From Planctomycetaceae bacterium (GTDB taxonomy: Bacteria; Planctomycetota; Planctomycetia; Planctomycetales; Planctomycetaceae), in NCBI GenBank assembly GCA_027080405.1, contig JALWSL010000312.1, forward strand, positions 1 through 6,508: a stretch of DNA of 6,508 bases, read 5' to 3'. This document shows, in pieces, positions 1 through 5,668 of the stretch; position 1 is the first letter of the stretch; every line of letters begins with the position of its first letter. The notes beneath the pieces were generated by a model, which did no database searches, had not been told where the DNA came from, and was given only the letters and a program-made list of their open reading frames with translations. The translations under genes and the position numbers were made by a program.

Positions 1-250
1 CTCATCCAAAGCGAAAAAGCCCCTCACGTAAATCCCAATTGCCGCGACGACAGGCCAGGCACGGGCAAAACGAAGAACAGAAACAGAAGTAGAGATACTG
101 GCTCGCAACAACGCCGCCACCAACTCGAACCTGTGTCGGTTTGGGCACCGCCTTCCTGTTTTGCAAAATTTATGATCAGGAATCGGAGAAGCACACGTGC
201 TCAAGAATCGGTAAAGCGATTCAACAGGCAATACCAAACGCCAAGGCATT
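1..250. other. Left-edge stretch with no confident gene; open frames on both strands
   Basis: Two long frames are open here. On the minus strand an ATG at 249-247, one base after the metallopeptidase stop, opens 83 codons that run off the left edge. Its far part is hydrophobic (segment read as ARAWPVVAAIGIYVRG). On the plus strand a frame is open from the edge to TGA at 268-270 and gives an Arg/Gln/Asn-rich product. The two share codon boundaries, so one is probably a shadow of the other, or both are chance. The minus frame has no Shine-Dalgarno sequence before its ATG and an odd Cys/Arg-rich middle. If either is real, I favour the minus frame because it would continue the minus-strand gene order, but this is weak. 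Confidence 0.2.
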
Positions 251-1435
251 TCAGGAAACTGATATTTTGAGAATTTCCCGTTGCGGGATTCCACCGGTAA
301 CGTGCACTTCATTTGCAGCATCAATGAACAGATCGACTTCACTTCGGACACCAAATTCCCGCAGATAGATCCCCGGTTCTATCGTGAAGAGGGTGCGGGG
401 GAGAATCAATCGATCCTCGTGCATCTCCAAGTCGTCCAGATGAGCTCCATTGCCATGCACTTCCTCACCGAGACTGTGTCCTGTCCGATGCAGAAAAGCG
501 TCTCCGTAACCGGCTGATTCAATCACATCCCGTACGACGCGATCGACTTCCCATCCATGCAGCGGAATATTTTTTGAAAATCGTTCCTTCACCAGATTGA
601 TGCCCGCATCACGGGCCTGTACGACAACTGCAAACACTTTTTCGTATTCTTCAGGAATGGATTCACCCAGAAAAGCCATGCGGGTAACATCGCTGTAGAT
701 GGCACCGGGAGTTTTCATTTTGCACCATTGGTCTAACATGACCAGATCCCCTGCGCGAATGGCGGTATCTTTCGCGGTCCCGGTTTCGTAATGGGGGAGT
801 CGGTTGTTGGGGGCCCGCGCCACAATTGGAGGCGAATAGGTCATCATATCCTGTGATTCAAAATAGTCGGTAATCCGATCGCAAACCGCCTGTTCGGAAA
901 CTTCCCCTCGTGAGGAGACCTGCTCTTCAATAAACTCCCAGGCTATTTTACAGGAATCCTGTGTGACGCGGTCGGCTCGCAGGTGTGTCTTCCATTGTCC
1001 CTCCGTCAGTCGCGTTTCGAAATATTGTATCAGGTTGCCCGAGGAGACAATTTCAACACGCTGGTTGCGCACCAGATCGATCGTGCCTCCATCGACACGC
1101 GAAACATAAGGGTTATTCGCGTTGGGTGAGTATTCCATTGCGATTGTTCTGGAATCAGCCAGCAGAGATGCAAGCGCTTCATGCAATTCTCGCCAACTGC
1201 GATAGACCACCTTTTTTCCGGGCAAAGAATCGAGAGCGTCGGCTTCGATAGCATGAACGATTTTGGTCGCCTCGCCACTACCAGGAATAAAATAGAACCA
1301 TCTGCGGGAACCAATCGGCTTCTCTTTCAAACCCAACACAGAACGAGCCAGCGGATTTATGCCGCGAAAGTCGTAGAGCAGCCAGCCGTCCAGATCGGCG
1401 TCGCGAACAGCCTGCTGCTTTTCTGCAATATCCAT
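251..1435 (-). CDS. M24-family metallopeptidase (Xaa-Pro aminopeptidase / creatinase-like)
   Basis: The 394-residue product has the two-part layout of the aminopeptidase P/prolidase family: a creatinase-type N-terminal domain (about residues 1-140) and a C-terminal pita-bread catalytic domain. All five dinuclear-metal ligands can be placed: D235 (VMLDQW), D249 (YSDVTRM), H320, E353 (TIEPGIY) and E366 (VRSEVD). The segment GHSLGEEVHG also supplies the second conserved histidine, H327. Such enzymes remove an N-terminal residue preceding proline, or cleave related dipeptide bonds, usually in the cytoplasm, and no signal peptide is visible. The exact substrate cannot be read from sequence. The two Asp ligands are 14 residues apart, slightly wider than the usual 11, because of a small insertion. 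I chose the ATG at 1435-1433, preceded by GGAAACAGAA as a ribosome site. A TTG four codons upstream is possible but less likely. It is transcribed in the same direction as the gene at 1764-3032, 328 bp away, so probably from its own promoter. Confidence 0.93.
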   Translation of the reverse strand: MDIAEKQQAVRDADLDGWLLYDFRGINPLARSVLGLKEKPIGSRRWFYFIPGSGEATKIVHAIEADALDSLPGKKVVYRSWRELHEALASLLADSRTIAMEYSPNANNPYVSRVDGGTIDLVRNQRVEIVSSGNLIQYFETRLTEGQWKTHLRADRVTQDSCKIAWEFIEEQVSSRGEVSEQAVCDRITDYFESQDMMTYSPPIVARAPNNRLPHYETGTAKDTAIRAGDLVMLDQWCKMKTPGAIYSDVTRMAFLGESIPEEYEKVFAVVVQARDAGINLVKERFSKNIPLHGWEVDRVVRDVIESAGYGDAFLHRTGHSLGEEVHGNGAHLDDLEMHEDRLILPRTLFTIEPGIYLREFGVRSEVDLFIDAANEVHVTGGIPQREILKISVS

Positions 1436-1462
1436 TTCTGTTTCCAATTTGTTAGCTGTATC

Positions 1463-1491
1463 CGTTAATTGTAGCTTGCAGCGTTAATTGT
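1463..1491. repeat. Direct repeat CGTTAATTGT, two copies 19 bp apart
   Basis: CGTTAATTGT occurs at 1463-1472 and exactly again at 1482-1491. The 19-bp period is close to two helical turns. Both copies fall in the candidate promoter of the metallopeptidase gene, one over the -10 and one over the spacer next to the -35. This would suit paired binding of a regulator on one face of the DNA, but no regulator is known and chance duplication is possible. Confidence 0.5.
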
Positions 1492-1498
1492 GGATCAA
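1468..1498 (-). promoter_or_regulatory. Candidate promoter for the metallopeptidase gene
   Basis: On the minus strand TTGATC (1498-1493) and TACAAT (1473-1468) are separated by 19 bases, 2 more than the ideal. The -10 matches the sigma70 consensus at five of six positions and lies 32 bases before the ATG, which would leave a short leader of about 25 bases. The candidate overlaps a direct repeat that could serve as an operator. The wide spacer keeps confidence low. Confidence 0.35.
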
Positions 1499-1763
1499 AG
1501 GGCGGAGTCATAAAACAGAGCCACTTCAGAACCACTGGGAATATCCGCATTTTCTATTAAGTCAGAGCAGATCGTCCAAACGATGGCTCGCCAACTTTGC
1601 CGCTCAACTTCGATGCTCGACCTCCAAAGCGATACAATCCGAAAGCTGCTTGTACAACTGCTGTCATGCTTTCGAATTGAGGTCGAACAGATCCAGCGTC
1701 TAACGACAAAATGCCTCTCAATGTGACATACCAATTGCTGCTTGCCCGCTGCTGCTTGCCACA
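1499..1763. other. Intergenic stretch with no gene seen
   Basis: This is the main part of the 328-bp gap between two minus-strand genes. Short open frames exist on both strands, but they have no ribosome site, no recognisable motif and a composition typical of non-coding DNA. The only local structure I see is a short direct repeat next to the upstream gene's stop codon. Confidence 0.6.
1736..1760. repeat. Short direct repeat TGCTGCTTGCC, two copies with a 14-bp period
   Basis: TGCTGCTTGCC lies at 1736-1746 and 1750-1760, separated by CGC. It sits immediately downstream of the stop codon of the CPFC-protein gene. It shows no useful inverted symmetry, so it does not look like an intrinsic terminator. 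Confidence 0.55.
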
Positions 1764-3032
1764 CTAGCGAAACAGTAGACGCGCAACTTTGACTGTTTTG
1801 GGATCCTTCTTTTCCAGCTCAGCGAGAAATGTCTCAGCTTCGGTAACGTACAGGGGAACAGGTTTCCCCTGTTCCGTTGGCTTCTGTTTGATGCACTGAA
1901 TCAGATAGCCAACGATTGATCGCTTGATCGCAGGGACATCATAAGGGGCATGCCCATACATTTTTTTCAAACGATCGATAATCGACCAATCCTCCCATCG
2001 GGCCAGATCGATAATGACCAGATCAGCCAGTGAAGGATTATCCAGAAGTATCCGTTGGGCCGCTCGCAGTCTTTCCGGTGCGATCCGACCGCCTCCGTAT
2101 TCCCACATAAATTTAACGGCTTGCAAAGCGGCGAATGTCTCACTGAACGGCACTTTGCTGGGTGTTTGCAATGACGGCTTCAATTTTGTCTTTTCGAGAA
2201 CATCCAATCCTTCATCTCCAGCCAGGATAAGATAACCGGCCATGATGCCGTCAATCCCCAAACGGAATTCTTCATCATTCTCCGTAACCTTTGCTTCCAT
2301 CAATTTCTTGTCCTGCTCGTTGCCACACAATCCAAGCATCAAACCATAGAGCCCAATTCTGGTGACGGGGGTTTCCTTACTGAAAACCCACTTTCGCAAT
2401 TTCTCCCGGGGAAACTTTTTCTTCACCGAGGCGATTGTCTTATAGGGGGCATTGGCGAACTCCGCATACGCATCATCGGCAATCAGAGGGTCATTCGATT
2501 CAAGATAGTTCACATAATAGGCAAGCCTTTTCGAAGGATCCTCTTCCGGCGAAGGAGCATTCTTGACGTACTCAAAACCCTGGTCGGAAATGTCGAGAGG
2601 GCTCATCCAACTCAATTCACCATCGAGAGTTCCAAGAATGAGAACAAACTTTCCTTTCCCACCCGGATAATATCCCTCGACAGTAATTTCCTGCCCAACT
2701 TCCAATTTGGGACTCTTGGGGGAATTGATCAACTTGTTGATGCGATAAACCGTCGATCCGGCTGTTCCCGCGTCAAAATCGGGCTTCACACCAGAAACCC
2801 ACTCCCCGATGATTGCCGCATCTGTTTGGGCGATCTGTTCGGCCAGAGTCAACTGGGGAGCCGAGCAAAACGGACAGGCCAATGCCTTCGGGAAAAACGA
2901 GAGTGAAACAGTCAGCAAAACGATGACTGCCACACCCAGGGAAATCTTCCGAACATTTTCAGCTGGTTGCGGGTCATACGAAACAGCATCACTGGGATGC
3001 AAACGGCTGCTGCAGTTATAAAAGTGATTCAT
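1764..3032 (-). CDS. Conserved hypothetical exported/membrane-anchored protein with N-terminal CPFC motif (planctomycete type)
   Basis: The product has 422 residues. About 28 mostly polar residues are followed by a hydrophobic segment (about 30-48), then PKALA and CPFCSAP, with cysteines at 53 and 56. The rest is a soluble, mostly helical-looking domain. The ALA-C boundary could be a signal peptidase I site after residue 52, or the helix could stay as a membrane anchor. It fits a lipobox poorly. Either way the large domain should lie outside the cytoplasmic membrane. The CxxC pair could bind metal or act in thiol chemistry, but no thioredoxin fold is evident. I recall similar proteins, with the CPFCSA start and a later stretch like RIGLYGLMLGLCG, as conserved hypotheticals in Planctomycetes. 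The function is unknown. The frame is open to 3269, but I chose the ATG at 3032 because GGAAG sits six bases before it and the longer version only adds an unlikely 79-residue tail before the signal. Confidence 0.8.
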   Translation of the reverse strand: MNHFYNCSSRLHPSDAVSYDPQPAENVRKISLGVAVIVLLTVSLSFFPKALACPFCSAPQLTLAEQIAQTDAAIIGEWVSGVKPDFDAGTAGSTVYRINKLINSPKSPKLEVGQEITVEGYYPGGKGKFVLILGTLDGELSWMSPLDISDQGFEYVKNAPSPEEDPSKRLAYYVNYLESNDPLIADDAYAEFANAPYKTIASVKKKFPREKLRKWVFSKETPVTRIGLYGLMLGLCGNEQDKKLMEAKVTENDEEFRLGIDGIMAGYLILAGDEGLDVLEKTKLKPSLQTPSKVPFSETFAALQAVKFMWEYGGGRIAPERLRAAQRILLDNPSLADLVIIDLARWEDWSIIDRLKKMYGHAPYDVPAIKRSIVGYLIQCIKQKPTEQGKPVPLYVTEAETFLAELEKKDPKTVKVARLLFR

Positions 3033-3602
3033 CAGAAACTTCCATTGTTTTAATAGCGGTAAAAGTTGACGAACGGCTCGCAAATTCCAGAAAAAATCAG
3101 TTTGGTTACGGCTACGCGAATAAACCAGCCACTCCGGGACACGACCTGCATCCCCTATGCTGACAAAATGACTCCCAAGAAACAAGATAACCTTTTTTTC
3201 ATGTGAGATCAGCCAGATTAATACCAAAATACCGGAATATGGAAACAGCCGCGAACGATTTCCAAGCAACGCGGGGGAATTTTATACCGCCTGGTTGGGA
3301 GATAAAGGGCGATTTTTCTAGCAAGAAGCGGGGTTACCTGACGGCAAATGAAGGAAGATCGGCCCAAACAGCCCTTTTTGCCCGCTCATGGGGGGGACGT
3401 GTGGAATGCAAAAAAATGCAACTTTTAATGATTGAAGCGGTTTTGGCAACTGGATACGTCGTATCTATCGCCCCTTTGAACCTGAGTCGTTATGTAAAAA
3501 TGTAGTCAGAAACGATTGCAAGCACTCTCTGCTTTTTCTATAACTCTCCTTCTGTTGGCAAGGCGGTCTCATCCTGTTCCTTTTCATGTAAACAGAAAAA
3601 CC
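3033..3602. other. Long intergenic region between divergent CPFC gene and tRNA-Phe
   Basis: This stretch holds the upstream region of the minus-strand CPFC gene and the promoter region of the tRNA. An open frame of 100 codons at 3203-3505 on the plus strand lacks a ribosome site and recognisable features, so I do not call it. The continuation of the CPFC frame up to 3269 is probably chance. Small signals seen are a short inverted repeat GATAC-GTC-GTATC (3453-3465) and the tRNA promoter listed separately. Confidence 0.6.
3516..3544 (+). promoter_or_regulatory. Probable sigma70-type promoter of tRNA-Phe and the repeat array
   Basis: TTGCAA (3516-3521) and TATAAC (3539-3544) are separated by 17 bases, the ideal spacing. 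The -35 matches the consensus at four positions and the -10 at five. Initiation near 3551 would give a leader of about 50 bases before the mature tRNA. No promoter is evident between the tRNA and the array 2 bp behind it, so the array would be transcribed from here by read-through. Confidence 0.55.
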
Positions 3603-3675
3603 GGACTGGTAGCTCAGGTGGTAGAGCACTGGATTGAAAATCCAGGTGTCGGGGGTTCGAGTCCCCCCCGGTCCA
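3603..3675 (+). tRNA. tRNA-Phe (anticodon GAA)
   Basis: A complete 73-base cloverleaf can be drawn. The acceptor stem GGACTGG pairs with CCGGTCC (one T-G wobble), followed by discriminator A73. The D arm is GCTC/GAGC with an 8-base loop. The anticodon stem CTGGA/TCCAG encloses TTGAAAA, giving anticodon GAA for phenylalanine. The variable loop is GTGTC, and the T arm is GGGGG-TTCGAGT-CCCCC. The 3' CCA tail is not encoded, since the bases after A73 are TTT, so it must be added by nucleotidyltransferase. Only two bases separate the tRNA from the first hairpin of the downstream array, so 3'-end processing must occur right at that structure. Confidence 0.97.
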
Positions 3676-3677
3676 TT

Positions 3678-3836
3678 TGGTGGATGTTCAGTACATTCAT
3701 CACCCGGATGAGGCCTGCACTGTAAGGGTGCGGGAGTCGATAACAGCGTCAAAAATAACGACTTCGGTCGCCATTGCTTGTTCCGCTTCCTTATCGACCT
3801 TTGAACCTCTCCGGGCTTTGGGGAGACACTGGAAAT
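3678..3836 (+). ncRNA. Structured repeat unit 1 (type A)
   Basis: P0: 3678-3687 pairs with 3693-3702 (10 bp, two G-T wobbles, 5-base loop). P1: CCCGGA 3703-3708 and GAGG 3710-3713 pair with TCCGGG 3810-3815 and CCTC 3806-3809, leaving T3709 bulged. P2: CCTGCAC 3714-3720 pairs with GTGCGGG 3728-3734 around TGTAAGG. P3: GTCGATAA 3736-3743 pairs with TTATCGAC 3791-3798, AGCG 3745-3748 with CGCT 3784-3787, and CGAC 3759-3762 with GTCG 3767-3770 around TTCG. P0, P1 and P2 abut without spacers. Called as RNA from predicted folding only. Confidence 0.6.
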
Positions 3837-3995
3837 TGATGGATGTTAACGCATCTGTCACCCGGATGAGGCCTGCACTGTAAGGGTGCGGGAGTCGATG
3901 AAAAGGGTAAAAAATAACGACTTCGGTCGATTGCTTCTTGTCCCCTCGTTCATTGACCTGTTAACCTCTCCGGGCTTTTGGGAGACACTTGAAAT
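3837..3995 (+). ncRNA. Structured repeat unit 2 (type B)
   Basis: This is the most diverged P0: 3837-3846 pairs with 3851-3860 around a 4-base loop TAAC. The 3' arm differs from copies 3 and 4 at several positions, yet all ten pairs survive through G-T exchange. P1 5' strand is 3861-3871. P3 is GTCGATGAA 3894-3902 with TTCATTGAC 3949-3957 (one wobble), then AGGG 3904-3907 with CCCT 3943-3946, replacing AGCG/CGCT of type A. The UUCG hairpin is at 3918-3929. Confidence 0.6.
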
Positions 3996-4154
3996 TGATG
4001 GATGTTCAATACATTCATCACCCGGATGAGGCCTGCACTGTAAGGGTGTGGGAGTCGATAACAGCGTCAAAAATAACGACTTCGGTCGCCATTGCTTGTT
4101 CCGCTTCCTTATCGACCTGTTAACCTCTCCGGGCTTTTGGGAGACACTGGAAAT
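3996..4154 (+). ncRNA. Structured repeat unit 3 (type A)
   Basis: The P3 arm is identical to unit 1 (GTCGATAA 4054-4061 with TTATCGAC 4109-4116). P0 is 4111-free of change in length: 3996-4005 pairs with 4011-4020. P1 is 4021-4031 with 4124-4133. P2 carries a change, GTGTGGG instead of GTGCGGG at 4046-4052, which turns a G-C pair into G-T and keeps the stem. Confidence 0.6.
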
Positions 4155-4300
4155 TGATGGATGTTCAATACATTCATCACCCGGATGAGGCCTGCACTGT
4201 AAGGGTGCGGGAGTCGATGTTCAGGGTAAAAAATAACGACTTCGGTCGATTGCTTCTTGTCCCCTCGTTCATTGACCTTTGAACCTCTCCGGGCTTTTTT
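4155..4300 (+). ncRNA. Structured repeat unit 4 (type B, terminal, shortened)
   Basis: P0 is 4155-4164 with 4170-4179. P1 is 4180-4190 with 4284-4293. P2 is 4191-4197 with 4205-4211. P3 is GTCGATG 4213-4219 with CATTGAC 4270-4276, AGGG 4223-4226 with CCCT 4262-4265, and the UUCG hairpin 4237-4248. The linker of the other copies (GGGAGACACT and following bases) is absent. The unit ends instead in C plus six T's, then leads into the next gene. Confidence 0.6.
4284..4300 (+). terminator. Probable intrinsic terminator formed by the last repeat's closing stem
   Basis: The P1 return strand CCTCTCCGGG (4284-4293) pairs with CCCGGA/GAGG at 4180-4190, and TTTTTT follows at 4295-4300 after one C. The stem is GC-rich, but its two strands are far apart, closing a three-way junction instead of a simple hairpin. 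Termination efficiency is therefore uncertain. Confidence 0.45.
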
Positions 4301-4316
4301 ACAGAAAGAGGCGACG

Positions 4317-4733
4317 ATGAGCCGTGTATTGATTCTTCTTCTTTTTCTTGCTGGATGTGGCCGAGCGGCTGAAACCGAAAAAAGTACAAACCACGATGAT
4401 CCTGACCAAGTTGCAGAGCAATCACTGCAACGCCAAGTTGCCCCTTCTCCACCGGTCAAGAAAACAATCCCAAACAGGTCTGTAGTGGTTACCGAGAAAG
4501 AATATGGCAATAAATGGCCATTCACTGTTCCGTCAGTAACTTTGCGGTGTGTCAGTTTGCCTGGGGGCGATGGCATTATCGTTGAGTGTGATGGCAAAAA
4601 ATACGCCATCAATGGAACAGCTCAATCAACCTATCCGGCGGTCGATCCGATCTGGAGAGACAATCCTGATCTCCCAGGCACTAAAATAAATATCGGACCG
4701 CTCATTGAAAGAGGCACTGAACTCTGCAACTGA
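4317..4733 (+). CDS. Small lipoprotein with YebY-like (DUF2511) domain
   Basis: The product has 138 residues. It begins with a short lipoprotein signal, MSRVLILLLFLAGC, with lipobox LAGC and lipid-bearing Cys14. A polar, Pro/Gln-rich linker (about 20-55) leads to a C-terminal domain (about 57-138). That domain has the features I recall from E. coli YebY and the DUF2511 family: EYGNKWPFT (62-70), VTLRC with Cys78, KKYAING (94-100), IWRDNP (112-117), and PLIERGTELC ending in Cys137. The family's biochemical role is not established to my knowledge. The position would be membrane-tethered outside the cytoplasm. I chose the ATG at 4317, which has GAGG five bases upstream. An open extension back to 4257 would run through the repeat array and lacks a signal. 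The gene starts 17 bp after the array's T-run, so it needs read-through or its own promoter, which I could not identify. Confidence 0.82.
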   Translation: MSRVLILLLFLAGCGRAAETEKSTNHDDPDQVAEQSLQRQVAPSPPVKKTIPNRSVVVTEKEYGNKWPFTVPSVTLRCVSLPGGDGIIVECDGKKYAINGTAQSTYPAVDPIWRDNPDLPGTKINIGPLIERGTELCN

Positions 4734-4878
4734 TATTGAGCTTGTACACCACTCCCGGAGCATGGGATAAGTAATCCAAGTATTTCTCACTATGAAAACC
4801 TGAAATATTTCCTTACAGATTTGCTTTTCAGCCTGTCGATGGGCAGAATGAGGCTAGGAAATTGTCAGGAACGAGAAA
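4734..4878. promoter_or_regulatory. Intergenic region before the two-gene PIN unit; weak promoter candidate
   Basis: The most promoter-like pair is TTGCTT (4821-4826) and CAGAAT (4844-4849) with 17 bases between, matching the consensus at only three and four positions. A perfect 10-bp palindrome GAAATATTTC (4802-4811) lies just upstream and could be an operator for a self-regulating module, or chance AT-rich sequence. No terminator for the lipoprotein gene is clear. Confidence 0.25.
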
Positions 4879-5661
4879 ATGATCCATCCCCAAAAAGAGC
4901 AGAAATTAACTATTCAGGTAAAGCTGGACGGAGAGGGCGTATCGCCTAGTACGATTTCGATTCTCGACTTGGCTGCAATCTCGTCCTCTTTGCAAAATGC
5001 TATTGCAAAAACCGCTACTGAATTGGATTTGCCTGAGCTTGGCCGTCCAGTTATGGCATTGACTTCCGTTCGTGAAGGGTGCGGCATTTTCGAGTTTGCC
5101 TTTCCCAGGAAGCTCCGAAAAGCACTTTTCACGACTTTTCTTGCAATTTCTACTGGTCAGTTTTCGGAGGTTGGATCTGAAGTACATATGGAACTTTACA
5201 AGGTTTCTCAGCGAGTCTTAAAGTGTAAGTTCAGTCTCGAAATTGAACCACAGCCGCGAATCGTGCCTAAAGGTTGTTTTATCTCAAGTCATCATCCAAT
5301 TTCAGAGCCGGTTGTCGAATACATAAATGGGACAACAACGATTTGTGTTGAGGTTATTCGAGTTGGTGGTGCAAAAGATCCTACTGCGATCCTTTCGTTT
5401 GGCGACGAAAATCTAACCGCTACGGTGGGACGTGATTTGGCGAAAAAACTTGCAACACGTCTCTATGAAACCGTGGTGCTTTCTGGTGATGCAACATGGG
5501 AATCGGGAAATCCAAGACCTGTGAAATTCAATATCAATGCTATTTCTGAGTTTCAGGACACTCCCATTGATCAAGCCTTCCAAGGATTGGCTGACCTTTG
5601 TGGTAACCTTTGGGACGATGTTGATGCCATTGAGTACGTGCGAGAATTAAGGGAAGGCTGA
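4879..5661 (+). CDS. Unrecognised 260-residue protein, partner of the downstream PIN nuclease
   Basis: I do not recognise a named domain. The N-terminal part reads as a beta strand (KLTIQVKLDGEGV), then a helix (about 27-46, ILDLAAISSSLQNAIAKTAT), then a strand-rich region with VREGCGIFEFAF. The middle (about 120-165) is strand-rich. The C-terminal part has a helix (about 184-198) followed by ETVVLSGDATW and VKFNINAI, a pattern of two strands, then an acidic tail. No signal peptide or membrane segment is seen, so it is probably cytoplasmic. The ATG at 4879 has AGGA eight to nine bases upstream. The PIN gene begins seven bases after its stop, so the two are almost certainly co-transcribed. By position it could be an antitoxin or a regulatory or substrate-binding partner, but its length is three times that of common antitoxins. 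Confidence 0.85.
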   Translation: MIHPQKEQKLTIQVKLDGEGVSPSTISILDLAAISSSLQNAIAKTATELDLPELGRPVMALTSVREGCGIFEFAFPRKLRKALFTTFLAISTGQFSEVGSEVHMELYKVSQRVLKCKFSLEIEPQPRIVPKGCFISSHHPISEPVVEYINGTTTICVEVIRVGGAKDPTAILSFGDENLTATVGRDLAKKLATRLYETVVLSGDATWESGNPRPVKFNINAISEFQDTPIDQAFQGLADLCGNLWDDVDAIEYVRELREG

Positions 5662-5668
5662 AGTGTAA

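Larger units (their letters stand above)
3678..4300 (+). repeat. Tandem array of 159-bp structured repeats directly behind tRNA-Phe
   Basis: Units start at 3678, 3837, 3996 and 4155, an exact period of 159 bp. The fourth copy stops after 146 bp in a T-run. Each unit contains, in order, hairpin P0, closing stem P1 with one bulged T, hairpin P2, long arm P3 with CGAC-TTCG-GTCG at its tip, the P1 return strand CCTCTCCGGG and a linker of about 21 bases. Differences between copies mostly preserve pairing. The plus strand is the likely RNA strand because it carries the C(UUCG)G tetraloop and the final T-run. A period of 159 is a multiple of three, but frames on both strands are broken by stops, so I see no repeat protein. 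I know of no family name for this element. Confidence 0.92.

Noticed and set aside
1495..1764. 89-codon minus-strand frame between the two minus-strand genes
   Set aside because: It has a Trp/Cys/Ser-rich composition, no ribosome site and no motif, and it only fills an intergenic gap.
3033..3269. N-terminal extension of the CPFC protein to a start at 3269
   Set aside because: The ATG at 3032 has a well-placed GGAAG and leaves a sensible signal segment. The extension would bury the signal 110 residues into the protein.
3453..3465. Inverted repeat GATAC-GTC-GTATC upstream of the tRNA as a terminator or operator
   Set aside because: The arms are only 5 bp with no T-run and no clear promoter overlap. 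Such a match is expected by chance.
3203..3505. 100-codon open frame on the plus strand upstream of the tRNA
   Set aside because: It has no ribosome site, no recognisable domain and overlaps the candidate upstream region of the minus-strand gene. It is probably a chance frame.
3721..3740. T-box riboswitch (AAGGGTG stretch resembling the T-box core)
   Set aside because: The conserved UGGN bulge context does not follow, the stretch is repeated four times, and no aminoacyl-tRNA synthetase or amino acid gene lies downstream.
3678..4300. Type III toxin-antitoxin locus (tandem RNA repeats, terminator, then toxin gene)
   Set aside because: The order of parts is similar, but the units are 159 bp and not the roughly 35-40 bp I know for ToxI-like antitoxins. 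The next gene encodes a lipoprotein with a YebY-like domain, not a ToxN-type nuclease.
3678..4300. CRISPR array
   Set aside because: Whole 159-bp units are repeated with no unique spacers of constant length between short identical repeats, and no cas genes are present.
3465..4612. Small proteins read from the minus strand through the tRNA and repeats
   Set aside because: They are antisense to the tRNA and array, are broken by stops in every unit and have no ribosome sites. The similarity between them only reflects the DNA repeat.
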